A DNA stretch of 64,000 bases, from contig JADLSH010000390.1 in NCBI GenBank assembly GCA_016169945.1, forward strand, positions 1,054,001 to 1,118,000, given 5' to 3'. The notes beneath the pieces were generated by a model. The model had not been told where the DNA came from. It was given only the letters and a program-made list of their open reading frames with translations, and ran no database searches. This document shows, piece after piece, positions 50,201-62,200 of this stretch. The position numbers and the translations under genes were made by a program. Origin of the DNA: Trachythela sp. YZ-2020 (taxonomy: Eukaryota; Cnidaria; Anthozoa; Malacalcyonacea; Clavulariidae). How positions within the stretch are numbered: the stretch's first letter is position 1; every line of letters begins with the position of its first letter.

Positions 50201-53200
50201 TCCCTCTCTTTCATTGCTGGTATCCCTCTCTTTCATTGCAGATATCCCTCTCTTTCATTGCTGGTATCCCTCTCTTTCGTTGTTGATATCCGTCTCTTTC
50301 GTTGCTGATATCCCTCTCTTTCATTGCTGATATCCCTCTCTTTCGTTGCTGATATCCCTCTCTCTCATTGCTGATATCCCTCTCTCTCATTGCTGACATC
50401 CCTCTCTTTCGTTGCTGATATTCCTCTCTTTCGTTGCTGATATCCCTCTCTTTCGTTGCTGATATCCCTCTCTCTCATTGCTGATATCCCTCTCTTTCAT
50501 TGCTCATATCCCTCTCTTTCATTGCTGACATCCCTCTCTTTCATTTCTGATATCCCTCTCTTTCATTGCTGATATCCCTCTCTTTCGTTGCTGATATCCC
50601 TCTATTTCATTGCTGATATCCCTCTCTTTCATTTCTGATATCCCTCTCTTTCATTGCTGATATCCCTCTCTTTCATTTCTGATATCCCTCTCTTTCATTG
50701 CTGATATCCCTCTCTTTCGTTGCTGATATCCCTCTCTTTCATTGCTGATATCCCTCTCTTTCATTGCTGATATCCCTCTCTTTCATTGCTGATATCCCTC
50801 TCTTTCATTGCTGATATCCCTCTCTTTCGTTGCTGATATCCCTCTCTTTCATTGCTGATATCCCTCTCTTTCATTGCTGATATCGCTCTCTTTCGTTGCT
50901 GATATCCCTCTCTTTCATTTCTGATATCCCTCTCTTTCATTGCTGATATCCCTCTCTTTCATTGCTGATATTCCTCTCTTTCGTTGCTGATATCCCTCTC
51001 TTTCATTGCTGATATCCCTCTCTTTCATTGCTGATATCCCTCTCTTTCATTGCTGATATTCCTCTCTTTCGTTGCTGATATCCCTCTCTTTCGTTGCTGA
51101 TATTCCTCTCTTTCATTGCTGATATCCCTCTCTTTCATTGCTGATATTCCTCTCTTTCATTGCTGATATCCCTCTCTTTCATTGCTGATATCCCTCTCTT
51201 TCATTTCTGATATCCCTCTCTTTCATTGCTGATATCTCTCTCTTTCATTGCTGATATCCCTCTCTTTCGTTGCTGATATCCCTCTCTTTCATTGCTGATA
51301 TCCCTCTCTTTCGTTGCTGATATCCCTCTCTTTCGTTGCTGATATCCCTCTCTTTCGTTGCTGATATCCCTCTCTTTCATTGCTGATATCCCTCTCTTTC
51401 ATTGCTGATATCCCTCTCTTTCATTGCTGATATCCCTCTCTTTCATTGCTGATATCCCTCTCTTTCATTGCTGATATCCCTCTCTTTCATTGCTGATATC
51501 TCTCTCTTTCATTGCTGCAGATATCATTCTCTTTCGTTGCTGATATCCCTCTCTTTCGTTGCTGATATCCCTCTCTTTCGTTGCTGATATCCCTCTCTTT
51601 CGTTGCTGATATCCCTCTCTTTCGTTGCTGATATCCCTCTCTTTCGTTGTTGATATCCCTCTCTCTCATTGCTGATATCCCTCTCTCTCATTGCTGATAT
51701 CCCTCTCTTTCATTGCTGATATCCCTCTCTCTCATTGCTGATATCCCTCTCTTTCGTTGCTGATATCCCTCTCTTTCGTTGTTGATATCCCTCTCTCTCA
51801 TTGCTGATATCCCTCTCTCTCATTGCTGATATCCCTCTCTCTCATTGCTGATATCCCTCTCTTTCATTGCTGATACCCCTCTCTTTCATTGCTGATATCC
51901 CTCTCTTTCATTGCTGATATCTCTCTCTTTCATTGCTGCAGATATCATTCTCTTTCGTTGCTGATATCCCTCTCTTTCTTTACTGATATCCCTCTCTTTC
52001 GTTGCTGATATCCCTCTCTTTCATTGCTGATATCCCTCTCTTTCGTTGCTGATATCCCTCTCTTTCATTGCTGATATCCCTCTCTTTCATTGCTGATATC
52101 TCTCTTTCATTGCTGCAGATATCATTCTCTTTCGTTGCTGATATCCCTCTCTTTCGTTGCTGATATCCCTCTCTTTCATTGCTGATATCCCTCTCTTTCG
52201 TTGCTGATATCCCTCTCTTTCATTGCTGATATTCCTCTCTTTCGTTGCTGATATCCCTCTCTTTCATAGCCCGCGTGCAGGCCCACTGATGGAGAGGAAT
52301 AGTGGGCCTGCACGGAAGACCGGGTATTTTATGTTTTCCGCGTTCGTACACGAACGCAGCATTCTGATTGGCTGTTTGAAACGCCGTTTGAAATTGCCGT
52401 TTGAAATTGCCGTTTGAAATTGCCGTTTGAAACGAGCGGGACTCTCAACATTCTCTTCGTTTGTCGTGTTCTTTACCAAATTGAATAATTGATACAAATT
52501 TCGTACTTTCCGCCCACAAGCATTGCACACACGATCTGATAAACGTGACGATTTATTTATAACAATGCCGATGGAAGCGCAAATCAATGCTAATGTGGTA
52601 CCACGGCTTCCCTCACGATTTGACGTTTTAAATATATTTTCTGTCGAAATTCGTCCTAACTTGCCTGTTCCGAATTTAGTTGAGAATGAGCACTTGCAAA
52701 TTCGGCAAAAGTTATTTAAATCAGACTTGTTTGCTTGCTTTTTTGGAGTTGATATATCCATTCATACTTTATTTTTATTTTGGATACTCAGAGAAAATCC
52801 CGCAATGTTTTCATGCGAGTTTGTTTATTTTTTGCTTTGCTGTCATTGGTTATTTTTTGACACTTGACGCGCGAAGGGGGCGTGTTTAGAAAAGGGGTGT
52901 TTTAGATTTTACCCGGTCTTCCGTGCAGGCCCACTATTCCTCTCCATCAGTGGGCCTGCACGCGGGCTATCTCTTTCATTGCTGATATCCCTCTCTTTCA
53001 TTGCTGCAGATATCATTCTCTTTCGTTGCTGATATCCCTATCTTTCGTTGCTGATATCCCTCTCTTTCATTGCTGATATCCCTCTCTTTCGTTGCTGATA
53101 TCCCTCTCTTTCGTTGTTGATATCCCTCTCTCTCATTGCTGATATCCCTCTCTTTCGTTGCTGATATCCCTCTCTTTCATTGCTGATATCCCTCTCTTTC

Positions 53201-56200
53201 GTTGCTGATATCCCTCTCTTTCGTTGCTGATATCCCTCTCTTTCATTGCTGATATCCCTCTCTTTCGTTGCTGATATCCCTCTCTTTCGTTGCTGATATC
53301 CCTCTCTTTCATTGCTGATATCCCTCTCTTTCGTTGCTGATATCTCTCTCTTTCATTGCTGCAGATATCATTCTCTTTCGTTGCTGATATCCCTCTCTTT
53401 CGTTGCTGATATCCCTCTCTTTCGTTGCTGATATCCCTCTCTTTCGTTGCTGATATCCCTCTCTTTCGTTGCTGATATCCCTCTCTTTCGTTGCTGCAAA
53501 AACCAATCCCTAAAACTTTTTTGACCTAAATTTTGTCTAAAAAATAGCTGTGCATAGCAAGCACTGATCTGATATCAGTGATAGCAAGGCTTTCACGGTT
53601 GTAAAAGCATGACAAGCCCCTGTGGAGGAGAGGTCCATTCATATCTTTTTGTCTCGTTTATGATCATCAACTTGATAAGTGCTTGTCTTATTTTCTAGCC
53701 AATACCTGGTGGCGGTGTGATGGTCCTAGGACAAGAGCAAGACGTAGTAGGAGGAAATTTCACCGTTTCTGAAGCATTTTACGGTTATATCAGTCAAATG
53801 AACGTGTGGGACTCAATCTTGAGTAGTAATGATATCCAAATACTTGCAAGTTCCTGTGCTTTAGATCGATATGGAAATTTAGTGGCTTGGGGTGATTTCC
53901 TGAATGATATTGATGGCAACCTGGAGACTGTTCAACCTTCACAAGCATGTCAAGGTGAGAAAGAAAATTATATTTAAACATATATTTTAAATTGACATTT
54001 GAATTGTGTCGTGCTTGTTTTATTACAGTTTCCCCTGTTTCAAGAATAGTGAAAACCATTGTTTGTTGGTTTCATTGATTGTTGCTTGCATTGGCTATAG
54101 AGCCTCGTTTTCGTGATTGAGACATTGGCTTTAGAGCCATTTATCTTGTTACTGTTAACGTAATTATTATATAGAGGTTTTTAATGCCATCCTACTATAA
54201 CTATATTATTTCGTAATTGTGTCACCAGTAACAAGATAAAGAGCTCTAAAGCCAATGTCTCAATCACAATGTCTCTATAGCCAAGGCTAAGTACTTTCCG
54301 CAAGGGTGTATAAGCCAGTTCGGAGTTTCGAATGCGCATCCAAATGACGCGTTCTGAGTCGGGATAAAATTGCAGTTGAATCATAACATGTAGACTGGAA
54401 GAATTATAATATTAACTGTTTCAAAGTATTCAACTGTTCAATCATTCATTTGTGCTTCACATATAGCCACAATAGAACTGTCTTTTGTGTAAGCAAACTA
54501 AAGAAAGGTGCACTTAAAGGAATAAATGTTCTAACTTAAAGCGAGTCAACCGTGAGGAAAGTAATTGTTCTTCGAGCAATTTTGCATATTCAAATGACGA
54601 TTGAACAGTTGAATACTTCGATATGCACATTTTAATTCTTCCAGTCTCAGCTGCATGTTATGATTCAACTGCAATTTTATTCCGACGCGTCATTTGGACG
54701 CGCAGTCAAAACTCCGAACTGACTTATTGAATTAATTGTACTTTACCAGTATGAAGCGAATATCGGTATACTTGACCAGTATATATCGTATTTCGATATG
54801 CGTGAGCAGTATATACCGCAATATACCGCGTATTTCAGTATACTTCACCAGTGTATACCGTTGACCTGTTGGACACTGTATACCGCATTTCGCAATGCAT
54901 TTGTAATGTATGCAATGGTAATGCATGTGTAAGTTCTAAGTTCTAATTAATCGTTCCTATTAACGTTTTAGAAAACCGATGTTGGAGTAACTGGGTAAAT
55001 AATGACAGACCAAGTTCAGGTTCTGGTGATTCAGAAAGAATATCTGGAATTTGTTCCAATCCACGCGACTATAACTGTCAAAGTGTTGGTGGTTTATCCA
55101 TGCTCAATGTCAATGTTAACAAGACCACGTGTACTTCTCAAGGAGTGACATGCAGAAATAGTGATCAAAGTAACCAATGTCCAGACTTTAAAGTCCGAGC
55201 TAACTGCCCTTGTTCAGGTAAGCTTGCAGAACTTTGGAATTTAGAAGAGGGCCTGAATGGGGTTAGCTAACAACTTATATATATCCTTCTTTTCCTCAGT
55301 TCCTGCGTCGCTATGCAGTACTCAGCCAACAATATTGCAACAATTAATATGGTTTTGAGGAGCACACCACGATTATTTATTTCGTAAAGCTTTCAAACCG
55401 TATGCCAAAATCTTTATCAGTGCAAAAATAGTATGTACATTCACGGTAGAACACCCCTATAAAGGACTAAAAGTAGGCACATACGTGTGGTCAAATATTA
55501 ATTCTATTAATTATCATCACCCTCATTAAACTGAGACCAATCTTTTAACTAGATAGGTGGATGGGATCCCTAATATAAACTTTTTTTCTCGGCATCTCGT
55601 TCGATAGGACTGATAGTAAAAGGTGTTTGTAGATGGAATATTCGAACGAAAATTTATATACATTTTTTAGACCTCGCCAGGAGCAGTTGCGAAAAATGCA
55701 ACTTTAGGCCCTCTGGCAGGAATCCTGCGATTTCGGTGCAGCGCTCTAACCAACTGAGCTACAGAGTCCAGTTGCTGAGCATTAACCGAAAATTCGTGTG
55801 TATATGAAGGGAGTGATGCCAGATATGGTATGGGTAAATATCAAGATCTTTTTCTCGGCATCTCGTTCTATAGGACTGATAGTAGCAGGTGTTTGTAGAT
55901 GGAATAGACCTCGCCAGGAGCAGTTGCGAAAAATTCAACTTTAGGCCCTAATGAGGGTTTGACTGTATATTTATCACGATATAAACTTAGGTATCTTTCA
56001 CAACGGGACCGGATGAATTTGGAAATGTACTCAGATTTGCACGATTTTACTAATTGTGTTCACACGCATGAAACCGGACGAATTCCTGTGTGAAGAAATG
56101 AAACCGAATTTGCCTACGGTTCCGAACTCGTCGATATCAGCACGAGTTGAAGATCTCATTGGAACTCTTCCTATGAGTGGATTTAAAAACCCGACTCGTT

Positions 56201-59200
56201 GAACCTCGCTAATATTGCAGCAGCTGGCTCAATTTAAGCCGTGCATTGATTGACCTGCGGTTTGTTTTAGTGAGTACTTCATGTAGTTCCAGCCCATGTC
56301 GCAACGGAGGCGGATGCACCAATCATCTTCGAGGATTTCATTGCACGTGCAAGGAAGGTTATGTTGGGAAACGATGTGAAAGAGGTGAGTAACAAGTACT
56401 TCATGTTACAATTTATTTATTTAAGGTTCTTCACACGTTGATTCGACAAGATATTTCACACTATGCTATTAATTTGTTATTTTATAACGTATTTTAACAC
56501 CCCGAAAGTCGCGTCCACCTGAAGTGGCAGTCCTTAACGGCTGCTAAATCCAAAAGTAAACTAATCGGGGCCATTACTAGCCTGCGAAGCAGTCGCTTTA
56601 TTTTTGAGTGGTTATTATATAAATGGGCGATAAAGTAATCGGGCGGATATTTATATAATAACCACTCAAAAATAAAGCGACTGCTTCGCAGGCTAGGCCA
56701 TTACTTTCAGAGTCTACGAGTACCAAATCAAGAATTCAAATATTGAAGTGTCAGTAAATGTGCACTACATATGATGAAAATTTTAAATAATGATATTCTT
56801 GTAACCTTAATTTTAACAAGTCTTACATGTATATTTCCTAGATCTAACAAGTCTTACATGTATATTTCCTAGATCTAACAAGTCCTACATGTATATTTCC
56901 TAGATCTAACAAGTCTTACATGAATATTTCCTAGATCTAACAAGTCTTACATGTATATTTCCTAGATCTAACAAGTCTTACATGTATATTTCCTAGAACT
57001 TGGTTGTGCAGACCCACTACGGTTTGCTTACGGCAACGTCATTGGTACAACATATACACCAGGCAGTGTTGTACGATTTACCTGCCAGTCAGGTTTTAAA
57101 CTTGTTGGTAGTAGTTCGGTACGTTGTAGTAGAGGTCAGTGGCTTGGAACATTCCCACGATGTGTAGGTAAGGAACGTTTAGTGACTTGTAAAAAATGTA
57201 TATGCTTAGTGATCTTTATGCCCAGAGCAAACTAGGAAGCATTATTTCGAAAACATTATTTCTTAGCCATGTTTTCCAAAGGTGGACAAGTCTGAAAATC
57301 TCTTTTTGCTTATGTTGAGTTCTATAGAGTAAATTATTTCTATAGAGTCAATTGTTCAACTACGACAAATACTGGCTGTGACATGTTCAGACATGGTTGA
57401 AGCTTGAAAACCAAGGAACAATGTTTGAGAGGCGAAACAGTGTTTTCGAGGTTGGGCAAACAGCAAAACGTTTGAGGAAACATCAAGATTTTCAGATATA
57501 GGACTTTATTTCTTTTCAGCCAATTTATGAGAGAGAAAATTGAAAAGAAAAAAACGTTGGCGAACAAAGTTATCATCTTTACTCTTTCCCTATTTTGTTT
57601 TCCAGATGTCGACGAATGTCAGTTGGGTGTATGTCGTCAACAAGTGTGTAAAAATACTCTTGGTGGATATTTATGTGGTTGTGGAAAGGGATACAAGCAA
57701 GCAGCAGACGGATCCTGTCATGGTAATGGTTATGGTTAAGATTGGGGTACTAGTAAGGGTTGAATAGATTACCCGTCTTAAATTATGAAAAGAATAAGAA
57801 TGTGTGTTTTGTATTTCAGATATCAATGAATGTTCAAACAACAATGGCGGATGTCAAGGACAATGTGTTAATACACAGGGAAGTTTCAGATGTATTTGTC
57901 CTCGAGGATCTGGTACACAGCTTACTAAAGATGGATTGAAATGTGAAGGTGGGTCTTCTCATTACATAGATACTTATTGAAGTTACTCGCTTGTAGCTTG
58001 ACCTATATATTATACTATTGGAAAAAATGCTCGGGGCAAATAAGTGTCACCAAAAGCATGGCGGATGCTGACGCCAGTACAAGTGACTACGCCCAGATTT
58101 CGTTATGGCTTTTCCCATGGCAATTACGAGCGCTCGGCGTTTCAAACCACTATCTCAAACTCGTTGATTTCTCCATGGGCAAAACACAAAGGAAATCATG
58201 GTCTTGATATCACGGTTATAAAAGTGCATAAATCGCCTATTTTCTTTCTGAATTTTCACGTTGAATTTCTCTTTAAATACTGTTCATTTGAGTATGTCGT
58301 GCACGTCAAGTCGTTTATTATTGTGATTGTAAATATACCACAAAGTTTGTTAAAAGATCTCGACTATTGCCCACTTTTGTTTCAATATAATATGTTGATA
58401 AATACGGTACTACATCTTTAGACATTAATGAATGTGGAAATAATGGTGGCAGAGGTCCATGTGATCATTTCTGTATTAATACGTATGGAGGTTATCAATG
58501 CAAATGTCGTTCAGGATTCACAGCTCATGGAAACACCTGTACAGGTACAGAATTTTTTTCATCTAAAAGCTATTCGACTATTGTTCTACCTCCTACCGAT
58601 CTTCGCAGATAAGCCCCATTTCTTCTATCGGGCCTGAAAATAAATCCCTCGTGGACGGGCGCTTAATAGAGCTACTAATTTCCACTATTTTCAACTCTTA
58701 GCAACCAAATGTGCAAGCCTTTCAGCTCCAATCAATGGTCAAAAAGTTCCTGCAGGTGACCTTCGTGATATTGATGATGTTGTGACCTTCACATGCAATG
58801 CTAACTATAAATTGATTGGATCAAAATCAAGAAAATGTTTAGTTGATGGAACATGGTCTGGGGTTCAAGGGCGATGTGAAAGTAAGTACGTATTTACAAG
58901 GGATACATCCAGTTTTATCTGGTAAGGGGCTGCTGTACGGGCACTGATTGTGAAGTGGGGTGCATCATTTTGAGGGAGTTACAAAAATGTGTTCAGGAAA
59001 AGGTCGAAGTGCATACACAATAAAACATTAACAACGCCATTGAAGAAATCACTATTATTCATTACTACAAATCATTGTGCTGAAAATAGACATGGTTTGG
59101 AAGGTCAATAAATGTTATTGTTCTATGTTTTGTTCACGTTTATGGAAAATTGTGCACTGTCGATCATCAAATGGAAACCTCAGCACAACGATCTGTGTAC

Positions 59201-62200
59201 CTCTACAGTAAGTTCTTTTTTACATGCGTGAGTTGGAGTTCATTGTGAATCCCATTCAAGTTCCTGACCATGTTCAATTTCTATTAGCTGTGATTCAAAC
59301 ATACATTTCTTCCTTTTATAGCTATATTATGTCATTCTGCCCCAGTAATCCTGAATGGTAAACGATCTAGCAGCAATTATCATGCAGAAGCTGTGATAAC
59401 CTATACATGTAATTCTGGGTATAAACTGGTGGGCAAATCAAAATTGACCTGTCAAAGTGACCAAAAATGGAGTGATCCTGCACCAAGATGTATTCGTATG
59501 TTAATTAATAATGCTCTTTTTAAAGTTTTTAAATATATTGTTGTTCGTATTGAAAAGAATAGAGAAGTATTGCCAGGGGTTTATAAAGGCGCCTTGAAGT
59601 TAGGGCGCCCAAACTACAATTAGGCCTATTTGAAAAATATCTTTTGCATGGTAAATCCATAACCCTCAAAGAGAAATTGTACAAGATGTCACTAACATTT
59701 TACAATATAATTGACAAACGTGTGGCCCTGCCTCTCAATAGTGACTAAGAACTGCTCTTAGCCTGTTACATTGTTTTTCATATGGGTAAGGGACTGAGAT
59801 TAATATGTGTACTCGCCTGTGATGCCAGCGGTGTGCCCAAGCCAAGTAAATCTAAAGCACTGATTGCTGTAGGCATGAACTAAAAGTTTTTTTACACTAG
59901 TGATACTGTAAAACAACTTCGTTTAGTAAGTTTTATATTGAGGAGTTTGACAAGGACATGCAATATTATGTACAAACTGCAGGTGTTTATGTGAAATATA
60001 ATCTATATTATTGGTAAAAAGTTCCATACAATGCCAATGGTAAAGTAAGCTAAAGCACTAATCAATACCATCAATTTTGGCATTTAAGTGATTTAACAAC
60101 CCTATTGACTCTTCCTAGTGTAGTTTCTGAGTTGTTGTTGTTTACTCCGTGATTTATAACTATATTTGGTCAGTGATTTGTAAATTATATCTCCATCTAG
60201 GAACTGACTGTCCAGAACCAACTGCACCAAGCCATGGTAAAGTTGTTGGTTCACAGAGTACCATTGATAGTACCATACGTTATGAATGTAATATTGGATA
60301 CACGTTTGCCCTGAATACCATTTCATATGCTCAATGTCAACCAAATAAACAATGGAGCAACCCTGCACCAACTTGCCAAGGTGTGTATGTTATTAATAAG
60401 TATTAGTAAAATTACATAGGTGATTATTGAAAATTCCCACGCTGATTGGTTGCGCTACCTCGGATTAATACGCGATAACACCTAAAGCGTTTTTAAGCCG
60501 CTTTTATCGTAAATATTCAATTAAAATATTGTTGAAATGTGCATTTTTTATTTTTTTCCGAATAATAACCTATGTAATTTTACTAAAACAATTATTCGCC
60601 TCAGGCTCGGTGAATATCGGTGAATAAAAACCTCGACTTCGTCTCGGTTTTTATTCACCGATATTCACCTCGCCTTCGGCGAATAATTGTTAAATAATAG
60701 TAACTAGAAGGCACTCAGAGACTGTATACCTCCGCATAAATTATAAATGCATAAATTATAAATGCATAAATTATAAATGCATAAATTACGCACTCGGTTC
60801 TCTACAGGCCAGGAAAGCAAGACAAGCTTTCGTATATTTCTCATTCTGTTTTCATCCAAATTGAACCAAAAGTTCATTGATTTGTCCTTTGTCTATGGCT
60901 GTTAACTCCACAACACACATAGGCACACAAACAATCCACATAACCTCCTGGCAGGAGTGGCGGAGATAATAACTATCTAACCAATAACTTCAAGTCATCG
61001 GTGAAGAAAATTTGATTGAATGACAGCACTGCATTACTTCAGAAAACGTCCTCACCTAAACTAAAGCTTATCACCTAAAACTAAAGCTTGACTGTCGAGA
61101 TTAGGGGAACCATTTGATAGATCATAGAAGCATTAATTACACGATAAAATGACAGGAGAACAGATATATGGATGTTTGTTTACATCAAGTATCGAAAGAG
61201 AATGTTGAAGGGTTTTTGTAGAAGGAAAGTTTGAGCGAAAAATATATACATATAGACCTAACCAGGAGCAGTTTCGAAAAATGCAACTAAGAGTATAGGC
61301 CCTCCGGCAAGAATCAAACCTGCGGCTCTGCGATTCCGGTGCAGCGCTCTGACCACTGAGTCTGAGCTACAGAGTCCAGATGCCAAGAGCTAACCATAAG
61401 TTCAACTATAAATACCAGGGTGATGCCAGTACGTTTAAATATCCCAGTTGTGGGAGAGTATCGAAAAAGCTATATCATTTTAACAACTCATATACATACA
61501 GCAGTTGAATTGATAAAAGATTACATCGAATTCGAAGTTTGTAAATTATTTTAAACGAGCCCTGAAAATCACAGACCTGGAAAAGTGTTGATGTTCCTCG
61601 GTGTTGATCTTTTTCGAATGTTACTCAAAAGTTCGTAAAAAACGATGGAAAATGTGACCGTACATTACAATGTACTTGACCTACCTCCTTCACAGGCCTC
61701 GCTGCACCATGAAAAGCCCATGATGCTGCAAGGACCTGTGGAGGAGGCAGATGCTTGACTGTGTATATAAATTTAAAACCGTCTTCAATCTTGTTGCTAA
61801 GGAAATCTTCCTTAGGGTCCAGAGTCCTATATTTTTCCAGGGGACCCACGATAGGAATCGAGGGTAATCTTTAGAAACATTGGTAGAATTGCATTGTATA
61901 AAGATGGATTTAATATAGTAGTGGAGGTTTTTCTATAATATAGAGACGCCCATCTAGACGAGCAAATTCTCTTTTACAAATTTTCTCTGGATTCCCTTCA
62001 CAAATCATCAATTGCAATTGCAAATGCAATTGGAAATTAACATTAAACATTTCCAAAGCCAACTGAAGCACATAAGAGGAAATTAGGATTTCTTTTCTGA
62101 GGACTGAAGCACAATCAATTAATTACACCAACAATTTACTATTAATTATTTCATTCCAGTTGTGAACTGTGGTAATCCAGACGCGGTCAGCAATGCTCGG

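Larger units (their letters stand above)
49408..53498. repeat. 22-bp minisatellite, about 3.4 kb, interrupted by a TIR element
   Basis: About 155 units with core GATATCCCTCTCTTTC followed by ATTGCT or GTTGCT, located in the intron that splits the pentraxin domain. A variant with GCTGCAGATATCATTC recurs at about 51515, 51935, 52110, 53005 and 53360, showing block duplications. Short open frames across it are artefacts. Confidence 0.97.

Noticed and set aside
49408..53506. ORFs of 60-65 codons with [12 protein letters not shown] repeats on the minus strand
   Set aside because: Translations of the 22-bp minisatellite within a pentraxin intron.
58428..58637. Alternative frame ORF across EGF exon 26
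   Set aside because: Wrong frame relative to the conserved EGF cysteines and splice phases.
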